Source of the DNA: Bedellia somnulentella
Lineage: Eukaryota > Arthropoda > Insecta > Lepidoptera > Bedelliidae
NCBI GenBank assembly: GCA_963576735.1
Contig: OY755181.1
Coordinates: 1,922,001 to 1,986,000 of the forward strand
DNA length: 64,000 nt
Direction: 5' to 3'
The position numbers and the translations under genes are program-made. Each line of letters starts with the position of its first letter. Within the stretch, counting starts at the first letter, position 1. The notes below the pieces were generated by a model. That model saw nothing but the letters and a program-made list of their open reading frames with translations, ran no database searches and was not told the origin of the DNA. This document shows, piece after piece, positions 1 to 14,047 of the stretch.

Positions 1-3000
1 CAAAGAGCGATTCATAACTGAAGCTAACATCTAACACACGCCTGAACAGAATGGCTGCAAGCACGCATACCGTCTTGAGGATGCAATAAACAATTGATTT
101 CTGAAAATAGATTTTATTGCTGAAGTCATTGAATCCAACGTCATTGTAAGTGACGAAACAGACCTCTTTGTATTAAATCCTACCGCAACATCAATCCTTA
201 TAAATAAAACGTTTAAGTTCAAAACATAATTATGAGTTATTATAGTAGTTGCTGTTCGATCTTCGCGTTCTACACGAGTACAATACAGTATAGATGTAAA
301 CTGAGAGTACTCGCATTTGTGGTAAAGCTATAACCGTATGGTACAGTTATTCTGTTATTGCACGGTTTAACTTCGATCGCAATCTGGATCTATAGGCACG
401 AATCAGTAACATTCTTACCAATGACATTATCGTCTGAAATCTAGCTGATATGTTGTAAAAAGCATCAATTACAATGTTGAAAGACTTTGGTTGTCCACAT
501 GAAAAGAAAAGAAAATTGGATTGAATCGTAGAAAAGGGAAAAGCTGAAGCCCCTTTGTCTATATATGCATTAGAATGTACAAGAAACTGCACTCTCCATT
601 GTGATTGAGCAATACAATTGTTTGTTGGAAACGCACAGATAATTGTTAGGTCAACACGCGAAACGAACAAGAGCTATTTGTATTGATAGAATTTACTTGA
701 AAACAATGAATGTAGTCTTTTAAACGAGGCTGTTTAGCTCAGGCAGAAACAGTAAATGGAAGAGAGTAAAACTTCCCGTTGACTCTACACGTATAATTTA
801 TGATACAAAATGACACAAATATATACTTTAGATTGTTAGTCAAGTTGGGGCTAGTCTGATCCGGTATATAAATGTAACTGGATTCAGACATACGTATTGA
901 GCTGTGTTTGGATTATCTGAGGAATTCAGTTGTAAAGAAACTACTAGAAAGCAAAATAATAAAGTCAATAAAATAGCAAAACACTTAGGTGTCGTGCAGC
1001 CACTTGAACCAGTAGGTAGAACAGAATTCACAAAATCAGATATAGGAAGACAAGTTTGAACAGAAAAAGAAGGATATGACTAATAACAATGCCATAATAG
1101 GATGAAGAAAAAACAACTTCACTTTTTGAGTCGTGCACGATTACCTCATTCATATAGGTTTTCGATTCGTATGACATCACAATGCTTGGGATGGAATCAA
1201 AGATAGAATAGAATGATACGGTTGCCAGGGTCTGGGAACACAATAAATACGTTGAACCCCCGCAGGTACAACGGTAAACAACCTGTGCAACGAATAATAC
1301 AGTGACTTTAACATTTTTAGCTGCATGTCCCTTCGCAACAAAGCAGTAACCTCGAGCTATTTGGTTATCAAGATTTAAAGTTTTAAGCAAATCACCTCTT
1401 ACGAAACTCACTTTGTACTACAGCTGTTTACTCAATTAGTAATCTTTTGGTAGTAATGATGTCATGCTGATGGCTCGCGTCAGCTAGGTGTCCGTTAATA
1501 TTTTAGTATGGAACATTTTTCGTACCAAGTGGCAATATGACACAGTTAATAAGCCGTAATATCAACACAAATACAAAATCATGTATTTGAATGAGTTTTT
1601 TTTAAATACCAACAAAATAGGTGACGGCATGTATTTAAAAACAGATTATGGCGCTAATTTGTAGTACCTTGAAATAATTTCCATAAACATTGAGATTTAC
1701 AAAGTACCTGCATAATTTGACGTCATATTTTAAGAGATATAGAAGATACAAAGCGTGGTCATACTGTTCACGTTAATTAGCCGTGACTGCAAAGTTAACA
1801 AGGCGCGATGATACGAATCAAAAATCTTTTTGTATCTTTAATAGGTATAAGATGAACAGAACGTGATTCACTATGTGTCATCAGTTTTTAAATAATGGCT
1901 TGTATCTCTCATCGTTTCTTTTCATTAAATTGATTATGTATTGGCTACATGAAGAAGTCGAATGAAATTAGAGTGGCCAAATTGTTATTGTAGAGCTGAT
2001 GTGGAGCATATAGTTAAAAAACGAAATTGTGAGAACCTAACAAATATATGCTACGGGGGCCTCACTCTCTGGTTTAAATTAAAAGTTTAGAATAAATAAT
2101 TTTGGCTATGAAGACTCTTCTAAATCTTCTAAGCTGACTAGACTAGCTCACTGAGTTGAGTTGTACAAAGTAACAATCTATATTTTCTGCCTTCATACTA
2201 TGGGAAAAAAAACGAACAAAAGTATAACCATCACAGCTTCATAAAATAAATTGTTCAGATGCGATGCGACAGATATTGGCATAAAACGAGTTTCCCACAC
2301 AAAAACTGTAACCAACGAGCTGCAAGTCCATAAAGATAAATTGATATAATAAAACGTTTCAGAAATGATGCGCCGCGGTTATCGTGAAGTCCTAAATATC
2401 GCGTACGCAGATCTTTTTTGCTTGAAGAGTGAGACGGAAACGAATTCGATCGGCCGGTCATGGCTGAGCATATTTTGAATAAAAGCAGAGTACCGTTATT
2501 GAGCGGTGCAGAAACCGACCTAGTGCCGGAGATATAACAGGGCCGCAATCTTATGTCCCGTTTTGTAAAAGTTGCAGTGGTAAATTCTGTTTGGACGGCT
2601 GTGTCTGGCGTTGTCATTATAAACGCATTTGTCCTTCGATAGCCGCTGTTATAGTAATTAGTCTGGGCTTATGATCACAGAATTGTATCTTTTTCATATT
2701 GGGATGAATTAAAAATGTATGATAAGAATCTAAGTTGAACATAATGCGAATGTATTTTGGCAAATAATTGCAGGGAAAATGCTAGCAAAATGATCATTTT
2801 GCATTTTGCGATGCGATCCAACATTCTATCAAAGATTGTAGTCGGAGTAACATTGTTAAATTACTTTTTGAACTGATACGTACGCATTCGTACTACGCAA
2901 AGAATGGCCAAGATTGATGCATATAAAATATTAAATGAATTTCATAAACAAAATTATGTTTTCAAATAGAATTTTAACATCGTCATTACTTCCAGTCTAG

Positions 3001-4639
3001 GAATAGCACTTTCATGATCAATATTCTAATTTTCAAATATGTCACGTAGCACAGCGTTGTTATGAGCTTTAATGAGAAACCTCATATCTATCCATCATAG
3101 TAATAAAGGCTACATTAGCAGACAAAGAATTAGGAATAACACCATCTGGTTTTGTTATTACTAACGCATTTCTCGGCGCATTGTTGCTATGAAAGAAAAA
3201 TATTCTTATAGTTTTGCAAATAGAAGGAGAAGCGTGCAGAATTTTTGATAAGATGACTGATTTTGTTGTCTGCTGAGGAAAATATTCCCTTATCACACTT
3301 GTATAGTAATTATAATTAGTCAATCTGTGACATATCTTTGGATCCCAATACTACTTTAAACTAAATCAAAATCATAACCACTCAAAATCCCGTATTCGAA
3401 CCAAAATATTGGTTTGTCATACATAACATAGAAGTTTAGGCTGACTATTAGTTACTGAACGGAAAATCTAATTGGAATTATTCACTCCATTAGTCTACAG
3501 AAGACCTAATTCAAAAAGATGATACGAGTAATACGCAAGATAGCAAGGAATGAAAGCCAGGCGTGCTCGGTATGAAGCAGGGAGTTCCCGAGAGCAACGC
3601 ATGGTAAAGATCCAAGTATATTTATAGTAAGCGCGGGGTCGACGTTCCCGAGACGACTAGTGGGAGACGTCCCACGCCAACCAGCAACTAGACTGCTCCA
3701 ACAACAAGGGTTCTAGTGTCGTACAAATATCAAGACAAACAAGAGACTTTGTCAACACTTTAATAGTTAGACTAAAGTAAATGTCGCGTCTTGATTGTGG
3801 TCGCAAATTAACCACACGGCGCCCTTGTGGTGTAAGCAAATATTGTAATTCAGACACTTGGTTGGAATTTAAATGCAGTTTTAAATGTAGATGGCATATT
3901 AATATTATGAGATATTACTAACTTATCAAAAAACCGCAAAATTTGTTCGATAAAGATCAAATCATCTGATATCACTATAAGAGTTGTATTTAGTGATAGT
4001 GGATCGTCCCAGCTTCGCACGGGTAGCGTTGTTTTTTTAAATATCTGAGGTTTCTTTCTTCAGTCACTCACTGCTCAAGCGTCGTGAAATTCAGCGCAAT
4101 GTTTTCAATTTGTTAAATTTATAGCACTCCCTAAACAGTGTAGTTTGGTAATTTTGAATGCGCTTTAATGAACGGTTCAGTATTTCCGTTTAATAGCAAA
4201 TTTTGGAATAAAACGCTATGAAGTATTTATAACAATCTAAAAAATAAATCATTACGTGATGTAGGATGCAACTACTGGCGCCATCTAGTATGTTATATGT
4301 AAATTAGTAAAGATTTGTTTTTGGTCACGGGCGCGATGGCTTATTTTATGTATAATTTCGGTGTTTCTCTACCGATTTCTATGATTCTTTTTTTATTGAA
4401 TAGGTAATAATGTTACCTTTTTTAAATTAGGGATGAGTGAGAGGTTTACAAACGTAAGAGTAAACAAATATAATCAGAATGTTCCGAACTGCTAAGCTAT
4501 CAGGAATTACACGTTTTATTGTGAGTCAACCGTAAAAGATAGACATAAACTGTTGAGGATTTTTTTTTAGATAATTTTATGGAGAATATTTCCGTCATAC
4601 ATGATTTCTATGTAAGTTTAACCATTAAGGCTGCACACG
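1..4639. other. No gene seen; AT-rich non-coding DNA
   Basis: I see no exon with family resemblance on either strand. Open frames here are short and lack protein-like composition. Two GC-richer patches stand out (about 2360-2620 and 3545-3680); neither translates to anything I recognise. The stretch may be intron or downstream sequence of the minus-strand STAR gene whose first coding exon lies at 22.7 kb, but no other exon of that gene was found here. Confidence 0.5.
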
Positions 4640-4817
4640 CGACGGAAGCTTAAAAAATGGAGTAACTTCTCCCGTTTTCCCAAAATTTCCCAAAATTCCC
4701 CTTTAATTCTCTGCGGGAAAGTATACAAAAACCTGTCCAGGAGTATGAAGAATAATTGTACCAAGTTTCGTTAAAATCCGTCGAGTAGTTTTTGTTTCCA
4801 TAAGGAACATACAAACC

Positions 4818-4867
<50 letters not shown>

Positions 4868-4920
4868 AATTTTACTGATTGCATTTTTGGCATCAGTATC
4901 GATCCCTAATCATCACCTGA
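4640..4920 (+). mobile_element. 3' tail of a LINE/SINE-type retroelement with (CAGA)n microsatellite
   Basis: A stretch reading 'ccaagtttcgttaaaatccg' leads into 'tccataaggaacatacaaac' and then about 11 tandem CAGA units (roughly 4814-4864). A unique-looking 3' region ending in a simple tetranucleotide tail is typical of insect non-LTR retroelements and their SINEs. No reverse transcriptase remains. Confidence 0.55.
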
Positions 4921-7189
4921 TAGTTATTTTGAAAATTTATTTCATGTACAGAATTGACCTCTCTACAGATTTATTATAAGTATAGATTGTTTACAAATTA
5001 TAAATCATCAAAATTACTTTGTAATAGTCTAGCTTGACAATTTCAAAGAGGTTAATATTATACCAATATTTTAACTGCAAAATGCAATTAAGGTAAAAGA
5101 TCAAGAGATTCCGATAGTTACACCGAGCGATCACGGTTAAGTAGGCACGTAGAGCTAATGGTGCGATCAGTACCAGAGTCAAAAACAGCTCGTGTCCAGC
5201 TAAGTAAGTGGGCTCGTTAATGCAATGCGACGCCTTAGGTCGTGCATTGCCTATTACGGGGCAGATTGGCGTGTGGCGGTACTTTACAACTCCCGTTTTC
5301 TACAGCGAGAATGATACATGCGTTGTGACTTGTAATTTCAACACAGACGCTGCAAAAGAAGTTGAGACTACTCAGTTGAATTAAAAAATTAAATATGACC
5401 TACATTATAATCCGATACTCAGAGAATTTCCAGACGCGACTGCAGTACCCATTCATAATGCTGATTCCGTAAATATAAATAACTGCGTAAGTCTACTATG
5501 AATACCTTGTAGTAATAAGTGAAGCAGGTGAAGCGAGTGGTACAAGAGACATTTGGTGACAAATGAGAAGCGGTCATTGAACCCGTCTATTTCAGTAGAT
5601 AATGTTGTTATGGAAGCATAATTAACAAAAGATTTAAAATTTTCTCGGAGGGATATAACTTTTCTTGAATATATAAATAACCTTGTAACGTGATGAAGTC
5701 AAAGCTAATTAGCATACATTAATGAACATAAACTATAATATGAGACGTTGTTGATAGATATGATGAGTCCAATTTGTTTGGGAAGTAAGAAAAATAAATC
5801 TTTTTTATAGATGCATATATGGATTATAAACATACGATAATATTGTAAGATGGTGATGGCGAAAACTCAGAAGCATTATCTTCTAATTAATGTTTGGACT
5901 TAGTCCCAGAAGATAAAACACCCAAATCTCTTCCAAAAATACGCGTGATGGCGTCGGGTTCATAATAAAACAATTTAATGGGCCGGCCGCTCGCTTTCCG
6001 CAGTGACGAAATTGGCGCCGACGCAGCCAGTTGCGTAAACCGAAATATGATCTGTGCAAGATAAAGGGAATCTTTTTCATTTCATTAGCACATCTTTACT
6101 TTCACGTACAGCACCAATGAAAAATAATGTAACATTCTCATCGAATATCAATCAGCATAGAGTAGCAAAGACCCCTAATTTGAACCAGTATAAACACTGT
6201 ATTACAACAATTAATCGGATGAAAAGCGTATGCATAACAATTCGATGCATTTCCTCTCTGTCACACTTGGAGAGGGGAATGAATCACGGATCAGTTGTTT
6301 ACGCGCGACGGGACCCGGGTGCGGCGGAAACGCACCGGAATCGCGCGTCATTGGCGCACGGTATCGGCCGCGATCTTGGCGGCAGCGACTCATTCATACC
6401 AGGAGACATGGAACAAACCCATGTCATAAGGAATCAAAGATATGTAATAGTGTGTGATGCAAAGTTTAGCTTGAAAGAGTTATGCTAGGAGTTAAACGTT
6501 TGGGAAATGTACCTAGAAGCTAAGACTCAAAAAATATAAAAAAATGTACTCGGATAAGTACTTTTAGAACTGATAACGAATAAGAATCGCACGATGAAGA
6601 CATATAGGATGATGATGTTTCTGAAGTTAAGATGTCCTTAACGAAGGCTTATTTTAACATAAGACCGGTGAGTAAGGAGTTATTTGCGTTACAATTTTTG
6701 ACTTTATGGAAAAGAATCTTGACGAGGCACTTTATTTGGTCGAAACTAATTTTAGTAAAGTCAACCAAATAAAACCAAAGAGAAACATTTCGAGATATCA
6801 TTTGACGTGTGACAAAATAAAATAGCCAGTTTAACAACACATGGCGTGACAAAAGAACATGTCAAATAAATCACGATGTTACTGCATTCAAGATTTATAA
6901 ACCCAGTTCCACTACACAATCGTATCATCAGAGTAAACAACAAGATGTTTCACTCGCTACATCCACTTAGTTTGACAATAAAAGTATTAATAAACCCACA
7001 AAAGAATCAAAGACATTTTAGAATGGAATTATCACGGGATTTAAAGACGATAATACAGAAGCTTTAGTTAGAGGGTTTATTGTTTGAAAGATTTCACTAT
7101 TTTTGGTGTTTCTCCCTTTATGTATTAAAAAAATAGTCGTGAATTCGTTCTCGGTTTGGTCTAACAAATTCAATAATAATAATAATAAG
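4921..7189. other. No gene seen; two GC-rich patches
   Basis: Mostly AT-rich sequence without recognisable exons. Patches at about 5960-6060 and 6290-6400 are much richer in G, C and CpG than the surroundings and contain overlapping short open frames on both strands. Those frames look like a consequence of composition rather than coding. They could be regulatory islands or untranslated exons; nothing in the sequence decides this. Confidence 0.4.
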
Positions 7190-7543
7190 CATAAACGTTC
7201 ACGCCGAATATCCCCGAAGGGGTTGGCAGAGGTACTAATACTTCTGAACTTCACGTGACTTTGTCACCTGGTGTTCAGAGTACCCACGTTTTGCATGGAC
7301 AGTGTACTCACGTGATAGGGGGCAGGCCTATCGCCGTTTTGTACGAATACACTGTCACATGACTAAGTACAACTCAGCCATGTGGGTTTCCTCACGATGT
7401 TTTCCCTCACCGTTAACAACCGTGATAAATTAACCACACATATGTCTTTTAGAAAAGACAAATTGGTGTAGGCCCGACCCAGGATTTGAACACTAGTCGC
7501 TTGCACGATAACAGAGTGTTCTACCCACTGGGCTATCACGGTT
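7190..7543 (-). mobile_element. tRNA-headed SINE, near full length
   Basis: Read on the minus strand, the element starts with a tRNA-like head ('gtgatagcccagtgggtag' is the A-box region, followed by a B-box-like 'gtgttcaaatcctggg'). It continues through a body containing 'ggtgagggaaaacatcgtga' and 'cctgccccctatcacgtgag', and ends in 'ggcgtgaacgtttatg'. At least ten further copies or fragments occur in this window, on both strands. Confidence 0.8.
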
Positions 7544-10500
7544 GCCCAAATTCAAATTAAACATAATTTTTGTAACTTAGTTAAGCTTAACTTTTTGACG
7601 ATCTAATCAGCAACTAACTAACAAACGTTTTATGGGTATCTGGAAAGGTCAAAATATAACCTGTGATGTTGCGATAGTCTCACAGCCGATCTCTATATAC
7701 TGCTTTATCTTACCTGAAACAAAAAAACACATTAGAAAACCACTCATTCCTATCCAAAATATATTACAAACGTTGTTTTCTATAAATATTATAAATGTTG
7801 GTTTTAAAGATATAACCGAATTAACTCTAAAACTAATTAGTTGAAAGAACAACTTATTATAAACATTAGCGATATGTATCTTTAGGGCGATATTTAACTC
7901 CACCAAATGTTTGGCTCCCTCGAAGATTTCGTCGTCTATTTGTAACTACATTCCCTTTGATAAGTGCAAACAGGTCACACTTGTGGTGAAATATATAATA
8001 GTATTTATTTGGCTGACTCCACACATGCAATTAATGTATCGACTTCTTTCCGAAGGGTAGTTTTTTTGTGTCACCTTTATGCGGGTAGAAATGTTTTTTT
8101 CTCTGTATTAAACGGTGGGAATTTCATTTAAGGGTTGAGAGAAATTATGTTCTGTAATTAATTAAGTTGTGAATAGAAAATATGTGTTTCGGCTTACTTT
8201 GAGTTAAGAAATGTCACTCAGTATGTCTTTATTGCATATCCGTAGTAGCAGTTGTACTAGGCTGCTAAATTATTTTTAATTTTCAACATTATATCGCAAT
8301 TCTAATTAAGATCAAAAAACGCATCTCTACTGAATTCCTGCATTCATTCTTCTCTTGCCTGACTGTTTGATAAATAAATGGATTGAATGGGAAGTTTATC
8401 ATAAACGATAAAAACAAAAGCATCATCTATACCTCAAGATATTTTTTCATCTGAATAATTGAATCGTTCTCAGTTTTGAAATAGCTGTTCGTAATTGTAA
8501 AGTCTACGTCTATCTCAATTCAGATGTTTATCAAGCTCAAGGCCGAGCTCTTATCACAACATTAATTTAATACAGAAACACTCACATCTAAGTCACTATA
8601 TATAGCATACATATGCTTTTAATAACAACAGAACCAATATCGAATTAATCTGGAGAGAAAAATCTGCAGTCAAAAGTAATATTGTAAACATATTTTACTA
8701 CAACTTATTACGGTAAATACATCATGAATATTGGCTTACTTTAGAACATGCCTATCTTTAGATCTAGATTTCAATTGCTAAAAAGTCCTAAACACTATTT
8801 TGCATATCAATGTACTAAAGATCGGCCTTCAGTATAGATAAAAGCCGATTCAGTTAAAAAATATCAAATTAACTTGCATTTCGCTATTAACAGTGCAGAT
8901 CTAATTTGTGTCGCCATCGGTGTGTGAGAGATAAAACATATCAAGATTGAATAAGGAAGAGTGAAATAATCATTAGTTTCTCAGTACTAACCAACTGATA
9001 AGTAGCCAACTTCACAACTCGGGGTGAGTCATGACATGAAAGATCACGACGTTTTTAGACTTAATATCTAGAACGACATTTATCGAAGGAGAGGTAGCCA
9101 TACTGTGTTTTGACACAATTTATTTACATTTGCAACCTTGTTAACAGATGCACAGTGCGATGATGTTTAAAAGTTTTAAATTGGTATAGCATATATTGTT
9201 TTTCGTTCAGAGTGAAGGAGATTGTTGTTTGGTTGTCTCAAAACCAAAAGCGTAAGCGCCAACTCAAATTAATTGGTATTTTAAACTAAACAACATTATT
9301 TCAATATCCAGATATTTTCATCTGTGGTACCAAAGGATTTGTGTATAAATGTGAGCTGCAATTCATTCCGAGTCTAATCTATGTAAATTCACACAAATGT
9401 AAGCGAATAGTACAATAAACAAATCAATTGAGTTGTTGGATTTAATGGTCGGTGTTGAGTTCAGTGAATTCCTAATGCTGGAAGTTGCGTAAGGCTCTCG
9501 AATGAATGAATTGCTAAACACTGTGCGTTCATCAAGTTGCCTAACGTTTGGTGCGAAATGAATGGGTCCCTCAGACCTGGTCGGCAGACGTCGAGCGGCG
9601 GCGGAATGGCGCCCTGGCGCATCCCACACGTGTGTCGTAACAGTGGCACTTTCATCATTAGTGTTTGCCTCACTTGTTAGTGTTCCCTATCGATAGAAAG
9701 CGACTTGTGAACTCGGAGAACACAAGTGTTTTGATTCGAATTAAATTTGAAGATGGCGTGTGAGTGCTGTTTTTCAATTTTTTGAAGTTATTATAGATTT
9801 TGTTATTTCGAGTTTGAATAGTGTTTATAAAATTTTAATTCAGTCCTAGATTTTGTTTAAAAGAGCTGCGCAATATTTGGCTACAATGACTGAAAATAAC
9901 AGATTGAAATGTTTTGAAGGTAGTCTTTGTTAAACTATCTTTAACTTATCGGCCGATGTGATGATGTTTCAGACCGTAAAAAGAACTTTATATCAACATA
10001 AAAGCGCACATGTGGGCTAAAAAGATACTATGTTATTTTATTATTGAATACTTAATCTGAACGCATTTAATTGAACATTAACATCAAAAACAGCAGCGAC
10101 TAAACATTGAACACCTACACAATAATAGAAAGTTGCAGTAGGTAGACTATTAGATGTACCCTATTCGGACGGATGACTGGATGATTCACAGCGCTCCATA
10201 CAAAAATATTGGATTATCGCCTTTGTGAATGAAATTTATTCTGATCATGAAGGCGGGTGTAGGTGTGCCATACACATTATAGGCGTCTATTTTTTTCTAA
10301 CAATAATAATAAAACTGCCGAGTAAAAAATTCTTAGGCGTAGGATGTTGTTGACTCGAAATTTCATGTTTTCAATAATGTGTTGTAAGTTTTATCGATAT
10401 CATATCATCAAAGATTCCTAACATAGTTACTAAAGAATTTGAATATTTCAAATGAGGGCCTTTATTTTTCAAACTTTTCCCTACTCCAACTTCAGAAATT

Positions 10501-11890
10501 TTGCGTCTAAATAAAAAAATCTAAATATGAAGCTCTGTCTACTACAGTTTGGTATTTATTGCCGTGAGTGTATGTATGTAATGTTTTATACCTGTATACA
10601 TACAATGTGACTTGTAATTTTAGCTAAATCCAACAAAATGATTTCGCCTGGCAAATAAGTATTCTCATTCAGAACATAAATATGATTAAGTAATAGTATA
10701 GAATTACTAGCTATAAACACTTTACAAGCCAACAATGGCGGTCTGGTGCAATCATAGCACTGCTGTTTTTAATGTTTAGAGAAAACCAAACATCTACCAA
10801 ATGATTTACGAACTATTCCTTTCAAATACAATAGCTTAAAAACATTTGTTTTCAAACGCAAATGTTGAAAATAACTGTAAGTACTCAACAAGTACACGTA
10901 ATGAAACAAATTTTAACAGCCGTTTTAGCCACTAAAAGTAGCTGTTAATCCAAGGCTGTATATGTAAATATGACGTCAATCAAATTTGATTTTAAGAGTA
11001 GATAGTAAAGAAGATAATCTGAAGAAATCGAATATATTTCAAGGCAAATAAGGAATTGCAGCTTTTTATGTAATTGGTAGTTGGTGAGATGTGGTGAGCA
11101 AATCATCTCCAAACACACGTGCGTAGTATAACAAGAATAGTTAATTCTGCTCTATAAGTAGTAACTATAATATAGTCGATAAGTAGTTACTATATTATAG
11201 TCTATAAGTAGTTACCATATTATAGTCTTGCGTATGTGTATTTGTTCATCGGGACAAACTAGTATAATTCAGATCAATTATGAAATCTACACTACTAGCG
11301 GGAAATCTTAATATTGCGGTAATTTGAAGATGGAAGATCTGAATGTTTGTGACTACGTAAGGATGCCTGTACGTATTATGTATTTAAATAATATCCTTCT
11401 TTGACTCTTAATCTAAGGATAATGGTAATCAAACCTAAGCTTTAAAATCCAGATAAAGGCAGAGCGGGTTGCATAAAAAATTCAAAAAAAAAAAATTACA
11501 TAAAAAGACATTTACATTTATGCTGAATTTTACAGGCGTTCCCAAACTAGGCTAGGCTTGTATTTCGGGAAACCAGTTAACAGTTGAATTTAAATGTTAC
11601 ACTACTATTTAAAATTAAAAAAAGGGAAATTGATTAAAGTTATGGTAATTAGAATAGCGCATTACAATTCGAACATGTTACATAAATGTACAATTTTTCC
11701 CAAAGAGAACCCTACAAGCTTAAAAGGACTTGTTCTCACGGGCGTGCAATGCAATGTCCAGACAAAATTTGGGTATTCGCCAAGTTTTCACGATTTTCAT
11801 AAAAACAACTTTGTCACCCATTCAGTTAACCAGCGCAGAATCATGTCTTTGACACTATTTACATAAGTAGAGTTATCAGGACAAGTATGC
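7544..11890. other. No gene seen; GC island near 9.5-9.66 kb
   Basis: The background is AT-rich without exons I can support. Around 9530-9660 the sequence becomes GC-rich. About 100 bases downstream, 'gaagatggcgtgtgagtgct' (about 9750-9770) looks like an initiator ATG in good context followed by a splice donor. That makes a possible short 5' exon on the plus strand, but no partner exon could be linked to it. A short repeat 'cccaaactaggctaggcttg' near 11,540 recurs at about 47,770. Confidence 0.35.
11153..11226. repeat. Three short tandem, partly palindromic units
   Basis: The unit 'ataagtagttactatattat' plus 'agtc' occurs three times in a row with small changes (about 24-25 bases each). Each unit is itself partly self-complementary (TAGTWACTA, TATAATATA). 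Confidence 0.75.
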
Positions 11891-11899
11891 TTAGAAAGC

Positions 11900-12015
11900 C
11901 TAGCACGAGCGCTATTTTATCGACACGATATCGGTTAGAATGAGATGGCAGTATACGATACTAAGTAAGAGCGTAAGAGATGGCTGTTTATACTACGCGA
12001 TACCTAGTTAAAAGG
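11900..12015 (+). mobile_element. Small inverted-repeat element (MITE), family 'AGCACGAGC', copy 1
   Basis: It begins 'tagcacgagcgctattttat' and carries 'ggttagaatgagatggcagt'. The right end is degraded. Two better copies lie at 28,131 and 63,395; in those, the ends AAGCACGAGC and GCTCGTGCTT are inverted copies of each other. Confidence 0.6.
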
Positions 12016-12564
12016 ACGTTCGTACTATTTATGCAGATGAGCATTAGTTTATTAGTACATGGCGATTGCAATTATGAAGCGTGAAGGTCGAAGGCCGTTA
12101 TTGCGCGCCAGCATAATAGGTTAAACAATGAAGATCAAATTTTCACTGAACGATGATTTGGGAAATTAGGTCATTGCATCAACAACATTTCGTGAATTCG
12201 ACGTACTAAAATTCGGATTAAGAGGTGGTCACTGTTTTTGAATTACAGTGAAGATGACGTAAATAAAATTAAGGATAATATAGTCACATCACTAAAAGTC
12301 CCCAAAAACCTAGTCGCCTCTTGTGACATGTGCACGAATATGTGTTAGTGCTATTCTAAGCCGACACAAGCCTTGTATTCATAAATTAGATTTTTATACA
12401 TCGGATTTAAATCTGTAAATTAAACCTAATTTCGAATGAAAAGTGGGTAACTTATATCCTATATGATAGAAGTTCTTTTTATAAAAATCTATTCTTCATA
12501 ATAAACTATGATTTATTGAAAAGACACATTATTTAATATAGCAAGCAGCTCAAACAGTTAGTCA
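12016..12564. other. No feature seen
   Basis: AT-rich sequence without an exon or a repeat I recognise. Confidence 0.4.
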
Positions 12565-12770
12565 ATATCACATACACTCACGGCTCTAAATGCCTAGAAG
12601 GGGTAGTCAGGGCTTCAAAATACGAAATTCCTCTGCCACTTTTGGAAGTTGAGGTGAAAACAGATTGTTAAATAAAGAAGCTGGGTCTACAACCGCATCG
12701 TACAAAAAAAAATATGCCGGTCGAATTGAGAACACTCCTTTTTTTGAAGTCGGTTAAAAATCACTTAAAA
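12565..12770 (-). mobile_element. RTE-tailed short element, degenerate copy
   Basis: This is a divergent member of the most abundant repeat in the window. In the forward sense, intact copies run from 'gccgtgtagtgtcggcttag', through 'gggcgatgcggttggagacc', to 'ggatttatagccgtgagtat' and a (TATG)n tail. Here the tail end ('actcacggctctaaatgcct') is on the left, so it lies on the minus strand. Confidence 0.6.
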
Positions 12771-13323
12771 TCCTTCATACCCTTATTCACCTCTTACGAT
12801 CACCCACTGCATGAAAGTCTTTATAAAAACAAATCATAAGATCACATGTACTGACAATGACATCATTATAAAATGCACATTAATAGTAACACGAATGCAA
12901 ACGTGAGTCAGTAAGTTAATTAATGTAGTCATTTGCATGAAAATTGGCAGTTGCTTCGATTCCGAAATGGACTCGTGTTTTGTGACGTCATTTTCTATGG
13001 AAAACGGAAATAGTTTTACTTTTATTGAACTTGTAAAGTTTGTATAATTATTATGTGAACTTTACAACTTTAGTAACTGAAGAAATTGGCAGAAAAACCG
13101 TTGATCCTATGAATACCCGTTTTGGTAATTATAGTGGTAAGTACACGAATGTATTAATAAATATACTAATTAACAGAAATCACTGAGTAGCTGTGTTATT
13201 TGGTTAGATTAACAAGGTTTCATTTATCGTAAGGATTATTCGGTTCCGTTTGAATTGTAGTTTGCTGCATGAAATCAGACAATTATTATTATTGGATTAA
13301 TTTACCTATTCAATCGATTATAG

Positions 13324-13393
13324 CATTCAGATCATAGCATAGAGATTCATTATTTGAAGCATTCAGATCATAGCATAGAGAATCATAATTTGA
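13324..13393. repeat. Two-unit tandem repeat of about 36 bases
   Basis: The segment 'gcattcagatcatagcatag' with its flank is directly repeated once. The units are nearly identical. Confidence 0.75.
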
Positions 13394-13410
13394 TCTGTAA
13401 TATACGTACT

Positions 13411-13636
13411 ATGTAGTGCCGGCTCTGATGAGCATTAACACTTAGCATGGGTATCTTAAGATTCAACTTGGTGTTTTGGGGCCATTAAAGTGATTGTTGT
13501 GCGATGTGGCTGCAGACCTATAACCAACCATCTTTTATTTAATCATCCCCATTGAAGATCTTTGAGCCGCTACGGAGTTTCTAATTTTGAAGCTTTAGCT
13601 ATCTCTGGGCCTGGAGTTTATAGCTGTGAATATATG
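13411..13636 (+). mobile_element. RTE-tailed short element, degenerate copy
   Basis: It retains 'gtagtgccggct' at the left, a diverged middle, and the 'tttatagctgtgaatatatg' end. It abuts the truncated SINE that starts at about 13,640. Confidence 0.5.
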
Positions 13637-13639
13637 TAA

Positions 13640-13876
13640 CATAACATAACATAAACGTTCACGCCAATTATCCCCGAAGGGGTTGGCAGAGGTACCGATA
13701 CTTCTGAACTCACAGGGCAGCGCAATCTAGTTTCCAGAGAAAGTACCCACGTTTTGCTTGGACAGTGCAGGCCTACCGCCGTTTTGTACGAATACACTGT
13801 CACATGACTAAGTACAACTCAGCCATGTGGGTTTCCTCACGATGTTTTCCCTCACCGTTAACAACCATGATAAATG
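13640..13876 (-). mobile_element. tRNA-headed SINE, head missing
   Basis: Minus-strand copy containing 'tatccccgaaggggttggca' and the body, ending before the tRNA-like head. It carries the variant segment 'tctagtttccagagaaagta' that marks a second subfamily seen at 47.4, 52.7 and 58.7 kb. Confidence 0.75.
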
Positions 13877-14047
13877 ATAATAAATATATGTATGTATGGT
13901 AATTGCATAATTAATTCTCAGTGAAGTAGCAACAACAGATTTTTTCTGATCAACTTCTGACGCTTCGTTTTCAACTATTAATATTTTTATACACGCCTTT
14001 TTATCCTTTACATCGTGTGTGTACTTTACGTGTTTTTAGAACATTGT

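Noticed and set aside
2255..2617. A 120-codon minus-strand frame in a GC-richer patch
   Set aside because: No recognisable domain, no splice support and no neighbouring exons; composition alone explains it.
4814..4864. CAGA run considered as a CRISPR or satellite array
   Set aside because: It is a simple tetranucleotide microsatellite at a retroelement 3' end with no spacers.
6054..6488. Overlapping open frames on both strands around a CpG-rich patch
   Set aside because: Several frames are open at once with no protein-like pattern, as expected of stop-poor GC-rich sequence.
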